In this document: in pieces, positions 40,761 to 49,894 of the stretch
Layout: every line of letters starts with the position of its first letter
Numbering within the stretch: position 1 is the first letter of the stretch
From: Prescottella defluvii
GTDB lineage: Bacteria > Actinomycetota > Actinomycetes > Mycobacteriales > Mycobacteriaceae
Assembly (NCBI RefSeq): GCF_000738775.1
Contig: NZ_JPOC01000014.1
Location: 1-63,101 of the forward strand
Direction: 5' to 3'
Length of the DNA: 63,101 nucleotides
The notes under the pieces: model-generated
What the model was told of the DNA's origin: nothing
Seen by the model: only the letters and a program-made list of their open reading frames with translations
Databases searched by the model: none
Program-made: the position numbers and the translations under genes

Positions 40761-42004
40761 TTTCGTCCCCTGTTCCATAGTGCGAACTCTCGCCAGCTGC
40801 CGACCGCACGCCCGGTCTCGGCGGCCGCCAACGCGGCCTGCGATCCTGCCGCCCCGGCGGCCCAGCTCCCGAACACCACGAGCCCGAGTGAGATCGGTGC
40901 CAGGATCAGCTTGACCCGAACCACTTTCCGGATCATCCCGACGGATCGGAGGGCGAGACCGGCGCCCATCGCGATGCACAATCCGGCGGAGGCCGCGCCG
41001 GCGAACGGCAGCACCGTCATCGCCGCATCGGCGGTGTCGCCGAGCAGGGCCGACGTGAGCCGCTCGGGCGCGAGGTACATCGCGAGCACCACCACGGCCG
41101 ACCCGAGTGCACCTGCGGCGGAGTATCCGCATGCGAGCAGGAACAACCCCCGGTACCGGCACTGCTTCGCGAGGAGCGACGCTTCGGACCCCAGCGCCAC
41201 CAGGCCGCCACGGAGAACCAACTGCAGCGGCGCGAGCAGGATCTGTGCCCCACGCAGCGCGCCGGCAGCGGCCACGCCTCCGAAGATCGAGACGATGTAC
41301 ATCGCGGACTGGCTCACACCGTTGGTCGTGACGAAGTCCGCCAGGTAGGCACGCCCGCCGGGCCAGGTGACCCGAATCCATCGCAGTCCGTCCGCGAACC
41401 GAATCCGCACCGGGCACAACCAGAGTCCGACGCCGGCCGCCACCACGCTCGCGACCAGCCACGGCAGCAGGTAGACAGCGAGGTTCGGGGAACCCGCCAC
41501 GACGACGAGGCCGACGGCCTGCACTCCGAAGAACAGCAGATCGACGATCAACGCGGTCGTCGAACGCCGCTCGTGGACAAGGACGAAACGACAGTGGTCC
41601 TGCAGGATCGACGCCGGGACGACGGCACCCGCGACGAGCAACGCGAGCGCGTGCTCCGGGAAGATCGCGGCCGTGGCCGCGACGAGGACCCCGCCACCGC
41701 AGCCCAGGATCAGGTTCGCGGTGGTGCAGCCGTTGTACTGGCCGTCGGCGCCGTAGGCGCGCTCGGCGATCGAGTCACGGAAGACGATCAACTCGGTGGA
41801 CAGGGCCCGCACGACGCCGAGCATGATCACGATGGTCGCGCTGATCAACGAGAAGATCCCCAGCATGGCCTGGTCCAAGGATCGTGCCACCACGACGGCC
41901 AACAGGAGTGACGCCAGACTCGCACACGTCTGCGCTCCGACCGAGGATCCGAGCGCGACGACCTTGCCCACACGTGACCGTGTCGTGGCTCCGACGTCAC
42001 TCAT
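40757..42004 (-). CDS. Oligosaccharide flippase (Wzx/MATE-like)
   Basis: The 415-aa protein consists of about 11-12 hydrophobic helices with short polar loops, including SVGAQTCASLASLLLAVVVARSL near the N-terminus, as in the polysaccharide-transporter (PST) family. It should move lipid-linked repeat units across the membrane. The ATG at 42004 overlaps the stop of the polymerase gene (ATGA); the longer upstream frame is rejected. It is flanked by polymerase and pyruvyl transferase genes, as expected for a Wzx. Confidence 0.85.
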   Translation of the reverse strand: MSDVGATTRSRVGKVVALGSSVGAQTCASLASLLLAVVVARSLDQAMLGIFSLISATIVIMLGVVRALSTELIVFRDSIAERAYGADGQYNGCTTANLILGCGGGVLVAATAAIFPEHALALLVAGAVVPASILQDHCRFVLVHERRSTTALIVDLLFFGVQAVGLVVVAGSPNLAVYLLPWLVASVVAAGVGLWLCPVRIRFADGLRWIRVTWPGGRAYLADFVTTNGVSQSAMYIVSIFGGVAAAGALRGAQILLAPLQLVLRGGLVALGSEASLLAKQCRYRGLFLLACGYSAAGALGSAVVVLAMYLAPERLTSALLGDTADAAMTVLPFAGAASAGLCIAMGAGLALRSVGMIRKVVRVKLILAPISLGLVVFGSWAAGAAGSQAALAAAETGRAVGSWREFALWNRGRK

Positions 42005-43335
42005 CGGTGTCGGCGCTTCTGTGCTGCGGCCGCAGCCGCCGAGATTCCGACGAACACGAAGAACAGCTGCGAGATTCCGGCGTCGGTGAGATACGGGTGG
42101 ATGATCATGGCGCACAACAGGAGTGGGATGGTTGCCATCGTCGCGGTCGCGACCGACCCGGCGGCGCTCCACTCCGGCGAGGCGGCCTTCGAGCCGTGGT
42201 ACGACACGACGATGGCGACGACCATCAGCACCGCGAGCGCCAGCAACAGGAGTACGCCGCCGCGAAGCAGCACCGCGATGTACATCGACTCCGGATAGGC
42301 GAAGACCGCGTCGGCCTCCGACGTGGGGCCGTACCCCGTCCAGAAGTTCTCCCCGATCAGGGGGAGGAAGTCGCGTTGCCACACGTTGAGCCGATACGCG
42401 ATCGTCTGTGGCAACTCACCGCCACTGTTCGCGCTCTGCGCGATGACCCGCGAGTTCAGTTCCTGACCCACCTCGGTCTCGAAGAACACGATCAGGAACA
42501 CGAAGCTCGCGATGAGCAGGTGCGACAGCTTGTGACGCCACACGGTCACCACGGCTGCGCCGCCGAGGCCGATCGCGATGGGCGCGAAGGTCAGTGTAGT
42601 GAGCAGGCCGGCGAGGACCGCGCCGATCGGCAACCACAGCAGTCTCCGACCGCGGACCGTGCCGAGACTGCCCGCCATGACCGCAATACCCAGGATGAAG
42701 ACCAGCGCGAGGTAGCCGCCCAGGGCATGCCAGGCATAGAACAGCCCGAAGCTGCGCGGCGCCTTCCACAGCAACGGGTCGGCGATGTGGAGGTTGCCGG
42801 TGACGAAGGTGCCGAGGTCCCGGCTCGGCTGGAATCCCGCGAGCTGCAACACCGCGATGACGCCCATCGCGCCGCCGGCCCAGATCAGAATCTCGACGAA
42901 TCGTTCTACGACACCGGAGAATCCCGCGAGATTGAAGGCGACAACGAACAGGATCAGGTACTGAGCGACGCCCACGGAGTCCTGCACCAACAGCGACATC
43001 GGAAGATCCGACCGGCTCGATGCCGCGAGGAGTCCCGCCACCACGCTGCCCGCGGTGAACGCGAAGACCGCACCGAACACGGGGCCCGACGTGCGAACCC
43101 GACTCCCGAGGCGCACGACGCACCAGATGCCCAGTGCGACCGTTATCGCCTCGGACAAGCGGAGTCCGGGCACGAGCAGCCCTCGTGCGCTGCCCGCCGA
43201 CGTCGGCACAGCGGCCAACGCCAGGGCCACGATCCACGTTTCGGTCCGTGACAGTGACGGCTTGGCCGGCGGTCTGGTCGCTGTCGCGGCCACGTCGGAC
43301 GGATCCGTCGCGGTGGAGACGGCCTCGAGATGCAT
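42001..43335 (-). CDS. O-antigen ligase/polymerase-like membrane protein (Wzy type)
   Basis: The 444-aa protein has about 11 membrane helices and one large external loop between two helix groups (residues of about 310-380, with ELPQTIAYRLNVWQRDF and GYGPTSEADAVFAYPES), the pattern of Wzy/WaaL proteins. It should polymerise repeat units at the outer face of the membrane. The ATG at 43335 is 17 bases after the nitroreductase gene ends. A longer in-frame extension upstream would run through the nitroreductase gene and is rejected. Confidence 0.85.
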   Translation of the reverse strand: MHLEAVSTATDPSDVAATATRPPAKPSLSRTETWIVALALAAVPTSAGSARGLLVPGLRLSEAITVALGIWCVVRLGSRVRTSGPVFGAVFAFTAGSVVAGLLAASSRSDLPMSLLVQDSVGVAQYLILFVVAFNLAGFSGVVERFVEILIWAGGAMGVIAVLQLAGFQPSRDLGTFVTGNLHIADPLLWKAPRSFGLFYAWHALGGYLALVFILGIAVMAGSLGTVRGRRLLWLPIGAVLAGLLTTLTFAPIAIGLGGAAVVTVWRHKLSHLLIASFVFLIVFFETEVGQELNSRVIAQSANSGGELPQTIAYRLNVWQRDFLPLIGENFWTGYGPTSEADAVFAYPESMYIAVLLRGGVLLLLALAVLMVVAIVVSYHGSKAASPEWSAAGSVATATMATIPLLLCAMIIHPYLTDAGISQLFFVFVGISAAAAAAQKRRHR

Positions 43336-43352
43336 GTCGCTGCCGACCTTCG

Positions 43353-44360
43353 TCAACGGACGATGCCGGGACGCGACGGGGACCTCGCGACGAGTGCATC
43401 GCGAACCGGGAGACCGGCCACCATCAGGGTGACCACGACCTCGTTCGCCGGCAACCCCAGGGTGGCGCGCAGCTTCTTGTCGTCGGCGGCAGTCCGACTC
43501 CAGTTGAGCGCACACGAACCGATACCCGCAGCATGCAGCGCATACATGAGGGTCATGGCGAACATCCCACCGTCCACGAACGCCTGATTGCGTTCCCCCG
43601 GAGCGACGAAGGCCTCGATGTCCTGCGTCACGACGAGTACGTGGCTCGCGGTATGGCCGAATCCCTTGTTGCCGTTCTGGTGCGCGAGCACCGCATCCGC
43701 CGCGGGACCGCGGTCGAAGATCCGGACCCGCGAACCCTGGCGGTTGCAGACCGACGGGGACGTCCCCGCCAGCTCGATCGCCTCGACGATCGCCTGCCGG
43801 TCCGGAACGTCCGCCGTGTAGTTGCGGACGCTGTGACGCGAGCGCGTGAAGCTCGTGAAGGTCTCCGATGTGACGCCACTCGCCTCGAACGCGGAGGGGC
43901 CGATCGGCACCACGCCGCCGACATTCGCCGCGGAACGTGCCGGATGGTTCGCGGCCAGCTTGGCCGCCCGATCGCTCGCCGATCGTGCCCACGCCGGCGA
44001 TGCGGTGTCCGAGCCGTCGTTCGCCCGGAAGTACTCGCCGAGCGCGCCGATCGCCGCATCGACGATGTACTCGTCGACGTCGTCCATCGGGTGCGATCCG
44101 CAGTAGCGTTCGGTGTTGTCGAGAAGTCGCTCGATCACCTCACGGCCGAACCACACTCGTGGCTCGGGGAGCGCCAGCCCCTTCTCGAGGCGATGGGCAT
44201 CCATCACGATCTGTGCACGAAGTCCTCGGGCACCGTGTTCGGCCATCCCGGAATGCGACCGGAAGCGCGCCCAGTCACTCCAGTACGAGCCGGCGAGCAA
44301 CAGCTGATCGCGGGCCCGGCGCAGTTCGGGCCGCGACGCGAGCCACGCCCGCGCCTTCAC
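43353..44360 (-). CDS. Nitroreductase-family protein in the polysaccharide operon
   Basis: The 335-aa protein has an N-terminal helical extension (residues 1-160) and a nitroreductase FMN domain from about residue 165, starting TRSRHSVRNYTADVPDR (Arg/Ser FMN contacts) and containing SPSVCNRQGSRV and AGIGSCALNW. Its GTG start overlaps the stop of the glycosyltransferase gene (GTGA), so it is translated with the polymer genes. Family members are FMN oxidoreductases; a role in building or oxidising a sugar or substituent is inferred from context alone. Confidence 0.82.
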   Translation of the reverse strand: MKARAWLASRPELRRARDQLLLAGSYWSDWARFRSHSGMAEHGARGLRAQIVMDAHRLEKGLALPEPRVWFGREVIERLLDNTERYCGSHPMDDVDEYIVDAAIGALGEYFRANDGSDTASPAWARSASDRAAKLAANHPARSAANVGGVVPIGPSAFEASGVTSETFTSFTRSRHSVRNYTADVPDRQAIVEAIELAGTSPSVCNRQGSRVRIFDRGPAADAVLAHQNGNKGFGHTASHVLVVTQDIEAFVAPGERNQAFVDGGMFAMTLMYALHAAGIGSCALNWSRTAADDKKLRATLGLPANEVVVTLMVAGLPVRDALVARSPSRPGIVR

Positions 44361-45322
44361 CGGGCACCTACCGGGCCGGTGAGAATCCCTCGCACGTTGC
44401 CGATCTGACGATCCTGCTCGAGAATCTGGAGTTCGAGGACCTCGGCAGATTTGGCCCGCAGCTCCGCGTTCTCAGCGAAGGCCCGTGCCACCTTGTCGCG
44501 GATATCGGCCGCCGAGCAGTCGCTGTAGAGTGCCGCCTCCCCGAAGTAGTCACGCAGCAGGGCGAAGTCGGACGTCACGACGGGAACGCCCCACATGAGC
44601 GCCTCGTAGCCGGCACGCTGCATCGTGTGGTCTCGCGTGGTGAGCGCCAGTACGACACCCGCGCGCCGCATCGTGTCGTCGTAGTCGGCGTTCGACAGGT
44701 AGCCGGTGAACACGACGTTCGACGGTGCGCCCGACCGAACGTGCTCCGGAGCATTGCCGGTCAGCAGGAAGGTGATGTCCGGCAGCGACTGCGCGGCCTC
44801 CATCATCTCGGCGATCGGCTCGTCCGACGCGTACGCGAGCGGGCACAGTACGGTGCGATCGCTTTCCGCGGCATCGCCCGATTCCTCGGTCTTGCTCGAG
44901 ACGACGTCGTGCAGCGCGAAGGCACGCACGCCGTGGTCGGCGCAGACATCCACCAGTTCCGAGTTGGTCACGATCGCGAAGTCGCGTCCGATGATCTTCA
45001 TCGACGGGCCCAGCGCCCATTTCCACTTGGGGTCGGAGAAGACGCCGGTGTGCATGTCCGCGACCAGTGGCGTCCCACGCTTCTTGAACAGCTTCGCCAC
45101 CAACAGCAGCGGCGCGGGCGGCAGCATCACGATGACTGCGGACCAGTGTCCTTTCCGCAGCAGCCGTGCGGTGCGGACCGCCAGTTCCAGGTATCGCAAT
45201 GGAGCCGGGGCCTTCGGCCACCGGGACTCCATGAACACCGGTTCGGAACCGAGTCGCGCAGCCAACTCCGCACTACGACCGTGGAACTTGATCCAGCTGA
45301 TGAATACGCTCGTGTCGTTCAC
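44357..45322 (-). CDS. Glycosyltransferase, GT4-like
   Basis: The 321-aa protein shows a two-Rossmann GT-B layout. The acceptor half has MLPPAPLLLVAKLFKKRGTPLVADMHTG. The nucleotide-sugar half has DITFLLTGNAPEH, VVFTGYLSNADYDDTMRRAGVVLALTTRD and the E-x7-E-like segment RAGYEALMWGVPVVTSDF. It should add one sugar to the lipid-linked repeat unit on the cytoplasmic side. It overlaps both neighbours by 4 bases. Confidence 0.87.
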   Translation of the reverse strand: MNDTSVFISWIKFHGRSAELAARLGSEPVFMESRWPKAPAPLRYLELAVRTARLLRKGHWSAVIVMLPPAPLLLVAKLFKKRGTPLVADMHTGVFSDPKWKWALGPSMKIIGRDFAIVTNSELVDVCADHGVRAFALHDVVSSKTEESGDAAESDRTVLCPLAYASDEPIAEMMEAAQSLPDITFLLTGNAPEHVRSGAPSNVVFTGYLSNADYDDTMRRAGVVLALTTRDHTMQRAGYEALMWGVPVVTSDFALLRDYFGEAALYSDCSAADIRDKVARAFAENAELRAKSAEVLELQILEQDRQIGNVRGILTGPVGAR

Positions 45323-46272
45323 GCCACCCTCACAACCTTGCTGGACATCGCAGTCTCGATCGATGCGGCCGTGAGATCCTCCGGATCACAGACCACTCCG
45401 ATTCCCTTCTGATTCAGCGCCTTACAGAGTTCAAGTTGATGATCGTCGACGTGCTCGCCGCGACTCTTCCGCCGGGGAACGACGATCGGGAGCTTGCCGC
45501 GATCGAGAATCCGCAGCACGTTGCCGATGCCTGCGTGCGTGATGACGGCGTCGCTCTCGTCGATCAGGCGCTCGAAGTCGCCGGTCGACAGCTCGGGCAC
45601 CACGGTCCCCGACAGGTCATCCCGGTCGGTGACCCCGACCTGCCATGTCGTCTGTGCGTCGACCAGTCCGGTCCTGGACACGGAATCGATCAACGAGTCG
45701 AATCGATACGGCCGAATGGTACCGAGGCTGACCAGCATTCGCGGGTTCGCCGATCGCTCCACCGAATGGACTTCGTACCGGCCGAACACCGAGGGACCGG
45801 ACGTCCATCGTTCCGACCATGCCGGGCCGGGAGACAGACAGGTCAGTCCCGGGACCCGGCTGAGGATCCGACCCGTCACCGACGGTCCGTCGAACCGGCA
45901 CGCACTCTCGACGTACACCGACGGGATTCCACGCAGCCTCGTCGTCGGCAGCACGCTCAGTGCGATCCCCGACCCTGTGCTGATCGCACCGTCGAATGCG
46001 CTGTCGCGACGGAGCAGCCTGTCGACCGAACGTGCACCCCGTGCAACCGCTCCCACGTCTCGCGGTCGGACGTAGTCGAGGAAGTGCACGTTCCGGTCCG
46101 CGAGGACCGAGCGACTCTGAGGTGTGTCGAATGTGATCCACACCGAATCGTCGCTCATATTCAAACTGTCACTGAGCCTGATCATTTCATCGAGGTGGCC
46201 TCCCGTGGAGGCAGCCACCAGCAGACGTCGTCCGTCCGCGATCCCGTCAGGCCAGCCCTGAGACATGTTCAT
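45319..46272 (-). CDS. Fused Alg14/Alg13-like (PssD/PssE) glycosyltransferase
   Basis: The 317-aa protein begins LLVAASTGGHLDEMIRLSD, the Alg14/PssD glycine motif, and ends with an Alg13/PssE or MurG-like part (MLVSLGTIRPYRFDSL, ESDAVITHAGIGNVLRIL, LPIVVPRRKSRGEHVDDHQ). In many bacteria the two halves are separate genes; here they are one chain. It is expected to transfer the second sugar onto the polyprenyl-linked first sugar. Start ATG 46272 has GAGAGGG 5 bases upstream. Confidence 0.87.
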   Translation of the reverse strand: MNMSQGWPDGIADGRRLLVAASTGGHLDEMIRLSDSLNMSDDSVWITFDTPQSRSVLADRNVHFLDYVRPRDVGAVARGARSVDRLLRRDSAFDGAISTGSGIALSVLPTTRLRGIPSVYVESACRFDGPSVTGRILSRVPGLTCLSPGPAWSERWTSGPSVFGRYEVHSVERSANPRMLVSLGTIRPYRFDSLIDSVSRTGLVDAQTTWQVGVTDRDDLSGTVVPELSTGDFERLIDESDAVITHAGIGNVLRILDRGKLPIVVPRRKSRGEHVDDHQLELCKALNQKGIGVVCDPEDLTAASIETAMSSKVVRVA

Positions 46273-46337
46273 CCGACCCTCTCGAGCTTCGGGGTTGATG
46301 CAGAATTGATGGGTCCCGAGATTCGAGGTCCTCGACG

Positions 46338-47873
46338 TCAGTAGGCTCCGCTGCCCGCCGTGACGGCGCGGACGGTCTTGCCGACGATGAGGATGTCCTG
46401 CATCATCGACCAGTTCTCGACGTACGAGAGATCAAGCCGCACAGTCTCATCCCAGGAGAGGTCACTGCGACCGCTGACCTGCCACAGGCCGGTCAGGCCC
46501 GGCTTGACGAGCATCCGCCGGCGAACGGTGCCGTCGTAGGCTTCGACCTCCCGGCGCAGCGGGGGGCGGGGTCCGACGACGCTCATCTCACGGCGCAGCA
46601 CGTTCACGAACTGAGGAAGCTCGTCGAGGCTGTACTTGCGCAGGAACTTTCCGACCGGCGTGATGCGGGGGTCGTCCTTCATCTTGAACAGGACACCTGC
46701 GCCCTCGTTCTGTCCGAGCAGTGCCGAGACCTGCTTGTCGGCGCCGTCGACCATGGTCCGGAACTTCAGCATGGGGAATGGTCGCCCGTTGATCCCGATC
46801 CGCTCGGACTTGTAGAGGACCGGACCCCGGCTGGTGGCCTTGACCGCGATCGCGGCGACGAGCATCACCGGCGAGATCAGGATCAGCGCAGCCAGTGCGA
46901 AGAGGAAGTCGAATGCAGTCTTCCCGAAGCGCTTCGCGCCGTGGTACCGCGGCTTCTCGACGTGGATCAGGGGGAAACCCGCGACGGGGCGCATCACCAG
47001 GCGCGGGCCGGCGACGTCCACGACACCGGGTGCGACCACCAGGTCGACGTTGAGAGGCTCCAGATCCCATACGAGACCACGGATTCCGTCATGACCGAGT
47101 TGTTCGGTGGCGGTGACGACCACGGTGTCTGCGCCGCAGTCGCGCAGCGCGTCGACCACCGAGTACTCGTTGCCGAGCACCGGGATCTCACGGCCGTCGA
47201 CCACCACGTGCTCGTCGTTGCGGTAGCCGTAACCCGGCATGCAGACGCCGACCACGCGGTAGCCCGACGACGCGTCGCGTTCGAAGTTCCGCGTCATCGT
47301 CAGCACCGACTGCTGGCTTCCGACGACGAGCACCGAGGTGTGGCAGTCACCCTTGGTCCGCTTGTAGGTGACGACCTTCCGCATGACCCAGCGACCGGCC
47401 AGCAGCCCGGCCAGTCCGACCGGGAAGGCGATCGCCAGGTATCCCCGGGCGATGTCGACGCGGAACAGCAGGCTGACCATGGCGATCAGGCCGAAGAGTT
47501 GGAACGTCGCGGCACCGATGCGGCGGTATTCCTCGGCGCCGGCGCCGATGACCCGGGTCGATCGAGTGCGATGGATCGCGAGCATGGCGATCCACAGACC
47601 GGCCAGGCCGACCGACATCATCGTGTAGCTGAGCCCGGAGATCGCTCCGGCCGCCACCGACTCGGTGGTCGTACCGAATCGAACGATCTGCGCTGCCGCT
47701 ACCGCCAGACCGACGATGGCCGTATCGACCATCCGCAGTCGACTGACGTAGCAGTGCTGCCAAAGGCTGCGCGAATTATGTTGCGGAGAAGCTTCATCCA
47801 CCAGTCGAAGCGAGGCAGGACCTTCATCCATCCCCACCTCGGCTTCTGTTTCCAGGTAACGCGAAGCCGTCAC
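46338..47873 (-). CDS. Polyprenyl glycosylphosphotransferase (exopolysaccharide initiating enzyme)
   Basis: The 511-aa protein has four N-terminal membrane helices, a CoA-binding-like middle domain (VLVVGSQQSVLTMTRN) and the C-terminal bacterial sugar transferase domain: KRFGKTAFDFLFALAAL, LYKSERIGINGRPFPMLKFRTM, SLDELPQFVNVLRREMSVVGPRPP and KPGLTGLWQVSGRS. It transfers a sugar-1-phosphate to undecaprenyl phosphate, the first step of polymer assembly. Start is the GTG at 47873, with GGAGG 7 bases upstream; the in-frame ATG at 47894 lacks a ribosome site. It is the first gene of the operon. Confidence 0.92.
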   Translation of the reverse strand: MTASRYLETEAEVGMDEGPASLRLVDEASPQHNSRSLWQHCYVSRLRMVDTAIVGLAVAAAQIVRFGTTTESVAAGAISGLSYTMMSVGLAGLWIAMLAIHRTRSTRVIGAGAEEYRRIGAATFQLFGLIAMVSLLFRVDIARGYLAIAFPVGLAGLLAGRWVMRKVVTYKRTKGDCHTSVLVVGSQQSVLTMTRNFERDASSGYRVVGVCMPGYGYRNDEHVVVDGREIPVLGNEYSVVDALRDCGADTVVVTATEQLGHDGIRGLVWDLEPLNVDLVVAPGVVDVAGPRLVMRPVAGFPLIHVEKPRYHGAKRFGKTAFDFLFALAALILISPVMLVAAIAVKATSRGPVLYKSERIGINGRPFPMLKFRTMVDGADKQVSALLGQNEGAGVLFKMKDDPRITPVGKFLRKYSLDELPQFVNVLRREMSVVGPRPPLRREVEAYDGTVRRRMLVKPGLTGLWQVSGRSDLSWDETVRLDLSYVENWSMMQDILIVGKTVRAVTAGSGAY

Positions 47874-48655
47874 GCCTTCACCTCCATCGACCATTCACAT
47901 GACATGACCCCCGACGGGTCGATCTGTTGTCGAGCCCGGACCCCACGCTCGACACGGTCGAGACGCGCAGTCCGCATCACCTGCCCCAGTCCCCCCGGCC
48001 CGGCGCACGAAGGCGACGACACCGGCTCGGGATCCTCCCGGACCCGTCGGCTGGAAAGCCTGCGCGAGTCGTGAATTCACCCCTGAAACAGATGCGCATC
48101 GGGTGCTGATGTGGCCTACACCCTCTGCTGTACGGAATCGTTCTAGCACGGCCCGATGCTCGCCAAAAGTCGAAGAGACCGACTGGAAGAGTTGGGCATT
48201 CGTCCGGTTCACGGACTCCAAGATCTGGACGAACGTCCACAAAGATGATGCACCAGGGAACAAGGTCCCTACCTGAAATTTTCGGGGAGACTGACCTTTT
48301 AGTGATTACCGACCGACCTGCACTACTCCCGGGTAACCGAGGCGACCTGCGAGGACCACTCGCACCCGGCGCCTCGGCGCAGCCGTTTCGGCCACCCGAC
48401 GCACCGCCGTTCGCCGCCCCGCGGGCACATGACCTGCCCCGAACCGGCCCGAACGAGCGTCTGTATTGATTCACCTCCGCGGACGAAACGCCCCCGAAGT
48501 GGGCAGACCGCGCGGTCCGTCAATGTGGCACATCTCACACCGCTGGAGCGGGGAGCGTGCGTGGGCTCACCCGCTCACCGAACGCCGCATCGGCTCGTTG
48601 CCTGAATCTTCAACTATCCCAACGTAGCTCAGGCGAAGAGCTGCCGAGAGCGCTG
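47874..48655. other. Long gene-free leader upstream of the polysaccharide operon
   Basis: About 780 bp lie between dcd and the operon. Open frames here are poor in family-like sequence. There is an AT-richer patch at 48265-48315 and a 7-bp inverted repeat, ttcgtcc/ggacgaa (48199-48205 with 48227-48233). The operon promoter, and possibly a long 5' untranslated region, should be here, but no known riboswitch was recognised. Confidence 0.45.
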
Positions 48656-49243
48656 TCAGCGGGTGAGGCCGCCCGGATGCGTGGCGAAGTTCAGGTACGC
48701 CTTGGACGGGGTCGGACCACGCTGCCCCTGATACTTAGATCCCACCGCAGAACTGCCGTACGGGTTCTCCGCCGGACTCGTGAGGCGCAGCAGGCACAAC
48801 TGACCGATCTTCATGCCCGGCCACAGCGTGATCGGCAGATTCGCGACATTCGACAGCTCGAGCGTGATGTGGCCACTGAATCCCGGATCGATGAACCCGG
48901 CGGTGGAGTGGGTGAGCAGGCCGAGACGGCCGAGGCTCGACTTCCCCTCGAGCCGGCCGGCCAGATCGTCAGGCAGGGTGCACACCTCGAGCGTGGATCC
49001 GAGAACGAACTCCCCCGGGTGGAGCACGAACGGCTCCCCCGCCGTCGGCTCGACCAACGACGTCAACTCGTCCTGACGGAGCGCCGGATCGATGTGGGTG
49101 TACTTGGTGTTGTCGAAGACGCGGAACAGGCTGTCGAGCCGGACATCGACACTGGAGGGCTGCACCATCTCGGGATCGAACGGGTCGATACCAAGTCGTC
49201 CGGAGGAAATCTCGGCACGGAGGTCACGATCTGAGAGCAGCAC
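48656..49243 (-). CDS. dcd: dCTP deaminase (dUMP-forming type)
   Basis: The 195-aa enzyme starts at GTG ([12 protein letters not shown]). It shows the family signatures [38 protein letters not shown] and [13 protein letters not shown], the last with the catalytic Glu. It makes dUMP (or dUTP) from dCTP for thymidylate synthesis; mycobacterial relatives are bifunctional deaminase-dUTPases. The length is near the family's usual 190. It is divergent from the tRNA gene. Confidence 0.95.
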   Translation of the reverse strand: MLLSDRDLRAEISSGRLGIDPFDPEMVQPSSVDVRLDSLFRVFDNTKYTHIDPALRQDELTSLVEPTAGEPFVLHPGEFVLGSTLEVCTLPDDLAGRLEGKSSLGRLGLLTHSTAGFIDPGFSGHITLELSNVANLPITLWPGMKIGQLCLLRLTSPAENPYGSSAVGSKYQGQRGPTPSKAYLNFATHPGGLTR

Positions 49244-49403
49244 AGCACGAGGCTACCGGTGCTACCACTGTGACGGGCGCGACCCTGGCGATTGCAGGCC
49301 GACACCAGGACCGTCAGTGGTCTCGAACACGTGCACCGAGGGCGTCTGCTACAGTTGCCGCTTGCAAGGGCCGGATCCTCGGATCACGGTAAAACCCCTG
49401 CAT

Positions 49404-49474
49404 GCCGATGTAGTTCAATGGTAGAACATCAGCTTCCCAAGCTGAATACGCGGGTTCGATTCCCGTCATCGGCT
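49404..49474 (+). tRNA. tRNA-Gly (anticodon CCC)
   Basis: The 71-base sequence folds as a cloverleaf. The acceptor stem is gccgatg (49404-49410) with catcggc (49467-49473), the anticodon stem is tcagc/gctga, and the loop ttcccaa places CCC at 49436-49438. The T arm is gcggg-ttcgatt-cccgt. CCA is not encoded. A direct-repeat-bounded accessory segment begins 17 bases downstream. Confidence 0.96.
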
Positions 49475-49490
49475 CTCTAACAGACTCACG

Positions 49491-49701
49491 AATTGGAAGC
49501 GCAGCGCGGTCTCCGCCGCCTCAGTTGATGGTTTTAGGCCACGGTCTCGCTATCTACATAGTTTCGACCGCTGACGGTCGGATAGTCGCCGCGGTATCCG
49601 AACGGATGGCGGCTGTCTTCTGCCGTGTTCTATGGGGCGGACGAGGCGGATCGGCGAGATCCGGAAATTTCGCGGACGGGGCGCGCTGCTATCTGCCGGG
49701 C
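49491..49701. repeat. Direct repeat 1 (about 211 bp) at left edge of accessory segment
   Basis: From aattgga to ccgggc this stretch aligns end to end with 54302-54503: I count about 22 mismatches, mostly transitions, and one 9-base insertion (gacgaggcg) in this copy. Both copies hold the small hairpin cgaccg/cggtcg, conserved while its loop differs. It starts 17 bases after the tRNA gene. Confidence 0.85.
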
Positions 49702-49894
49702 GGAGGCGACGACCAGCCAGCCAGAAGAATGTCGCCACGCCGGCGATAATCGAAATCGCAACGTTCCCCAGGACATACGCGCCAAATTTGGCGAAGGTCA
49801 CGTCGCCGCGGAGGATGGCTCGCGGACGTCGTGAGTTCGAAACTAACCGGGCTGTGAACACGGCCTCGCCAGCCGCGGCGGCAGCATTGATCAA
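49550..49894 (-). CDS. Doubtful small membrane-protein frame
   Basis: A 114-aa minus-strand frame contains one convincing hydrophobic helix (GAYVLGNVAISIIAGVATFFWLAG). Its C-terminal half lies within direct repeat 1, and the matching frame is not kept in repeat 2. No ribosome site stands out. It may be a remnant or chance frame. Confidence 0.2.
   Translation of the reverse strand: MINAAAAAGEAVFTARLVSNSRRPRAILRGDVTFAKFGAYVLGNVAISIIAGVATFFWLAGRRLRPADSSAPRPRNFRISPIRLVRPIEHGRRQPPSVRIPRRLSDRQRSKLCR

Noticed and set aside
42001-43992. A 663-aa version of the polymerase
   Set aside because: The extra 219 residues lie within the nitroreductase gene on the same strand in another frame; ATG 43335 fits operon spacing.
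47895-48263. A 122-aa minus-strand frame just upstream of the glycosylphosphotransferase gene
   Set aside because: It has no ribosome site, no hydrophobic core or recognisable motif, and odd composition; it is more likely untranslated leader.
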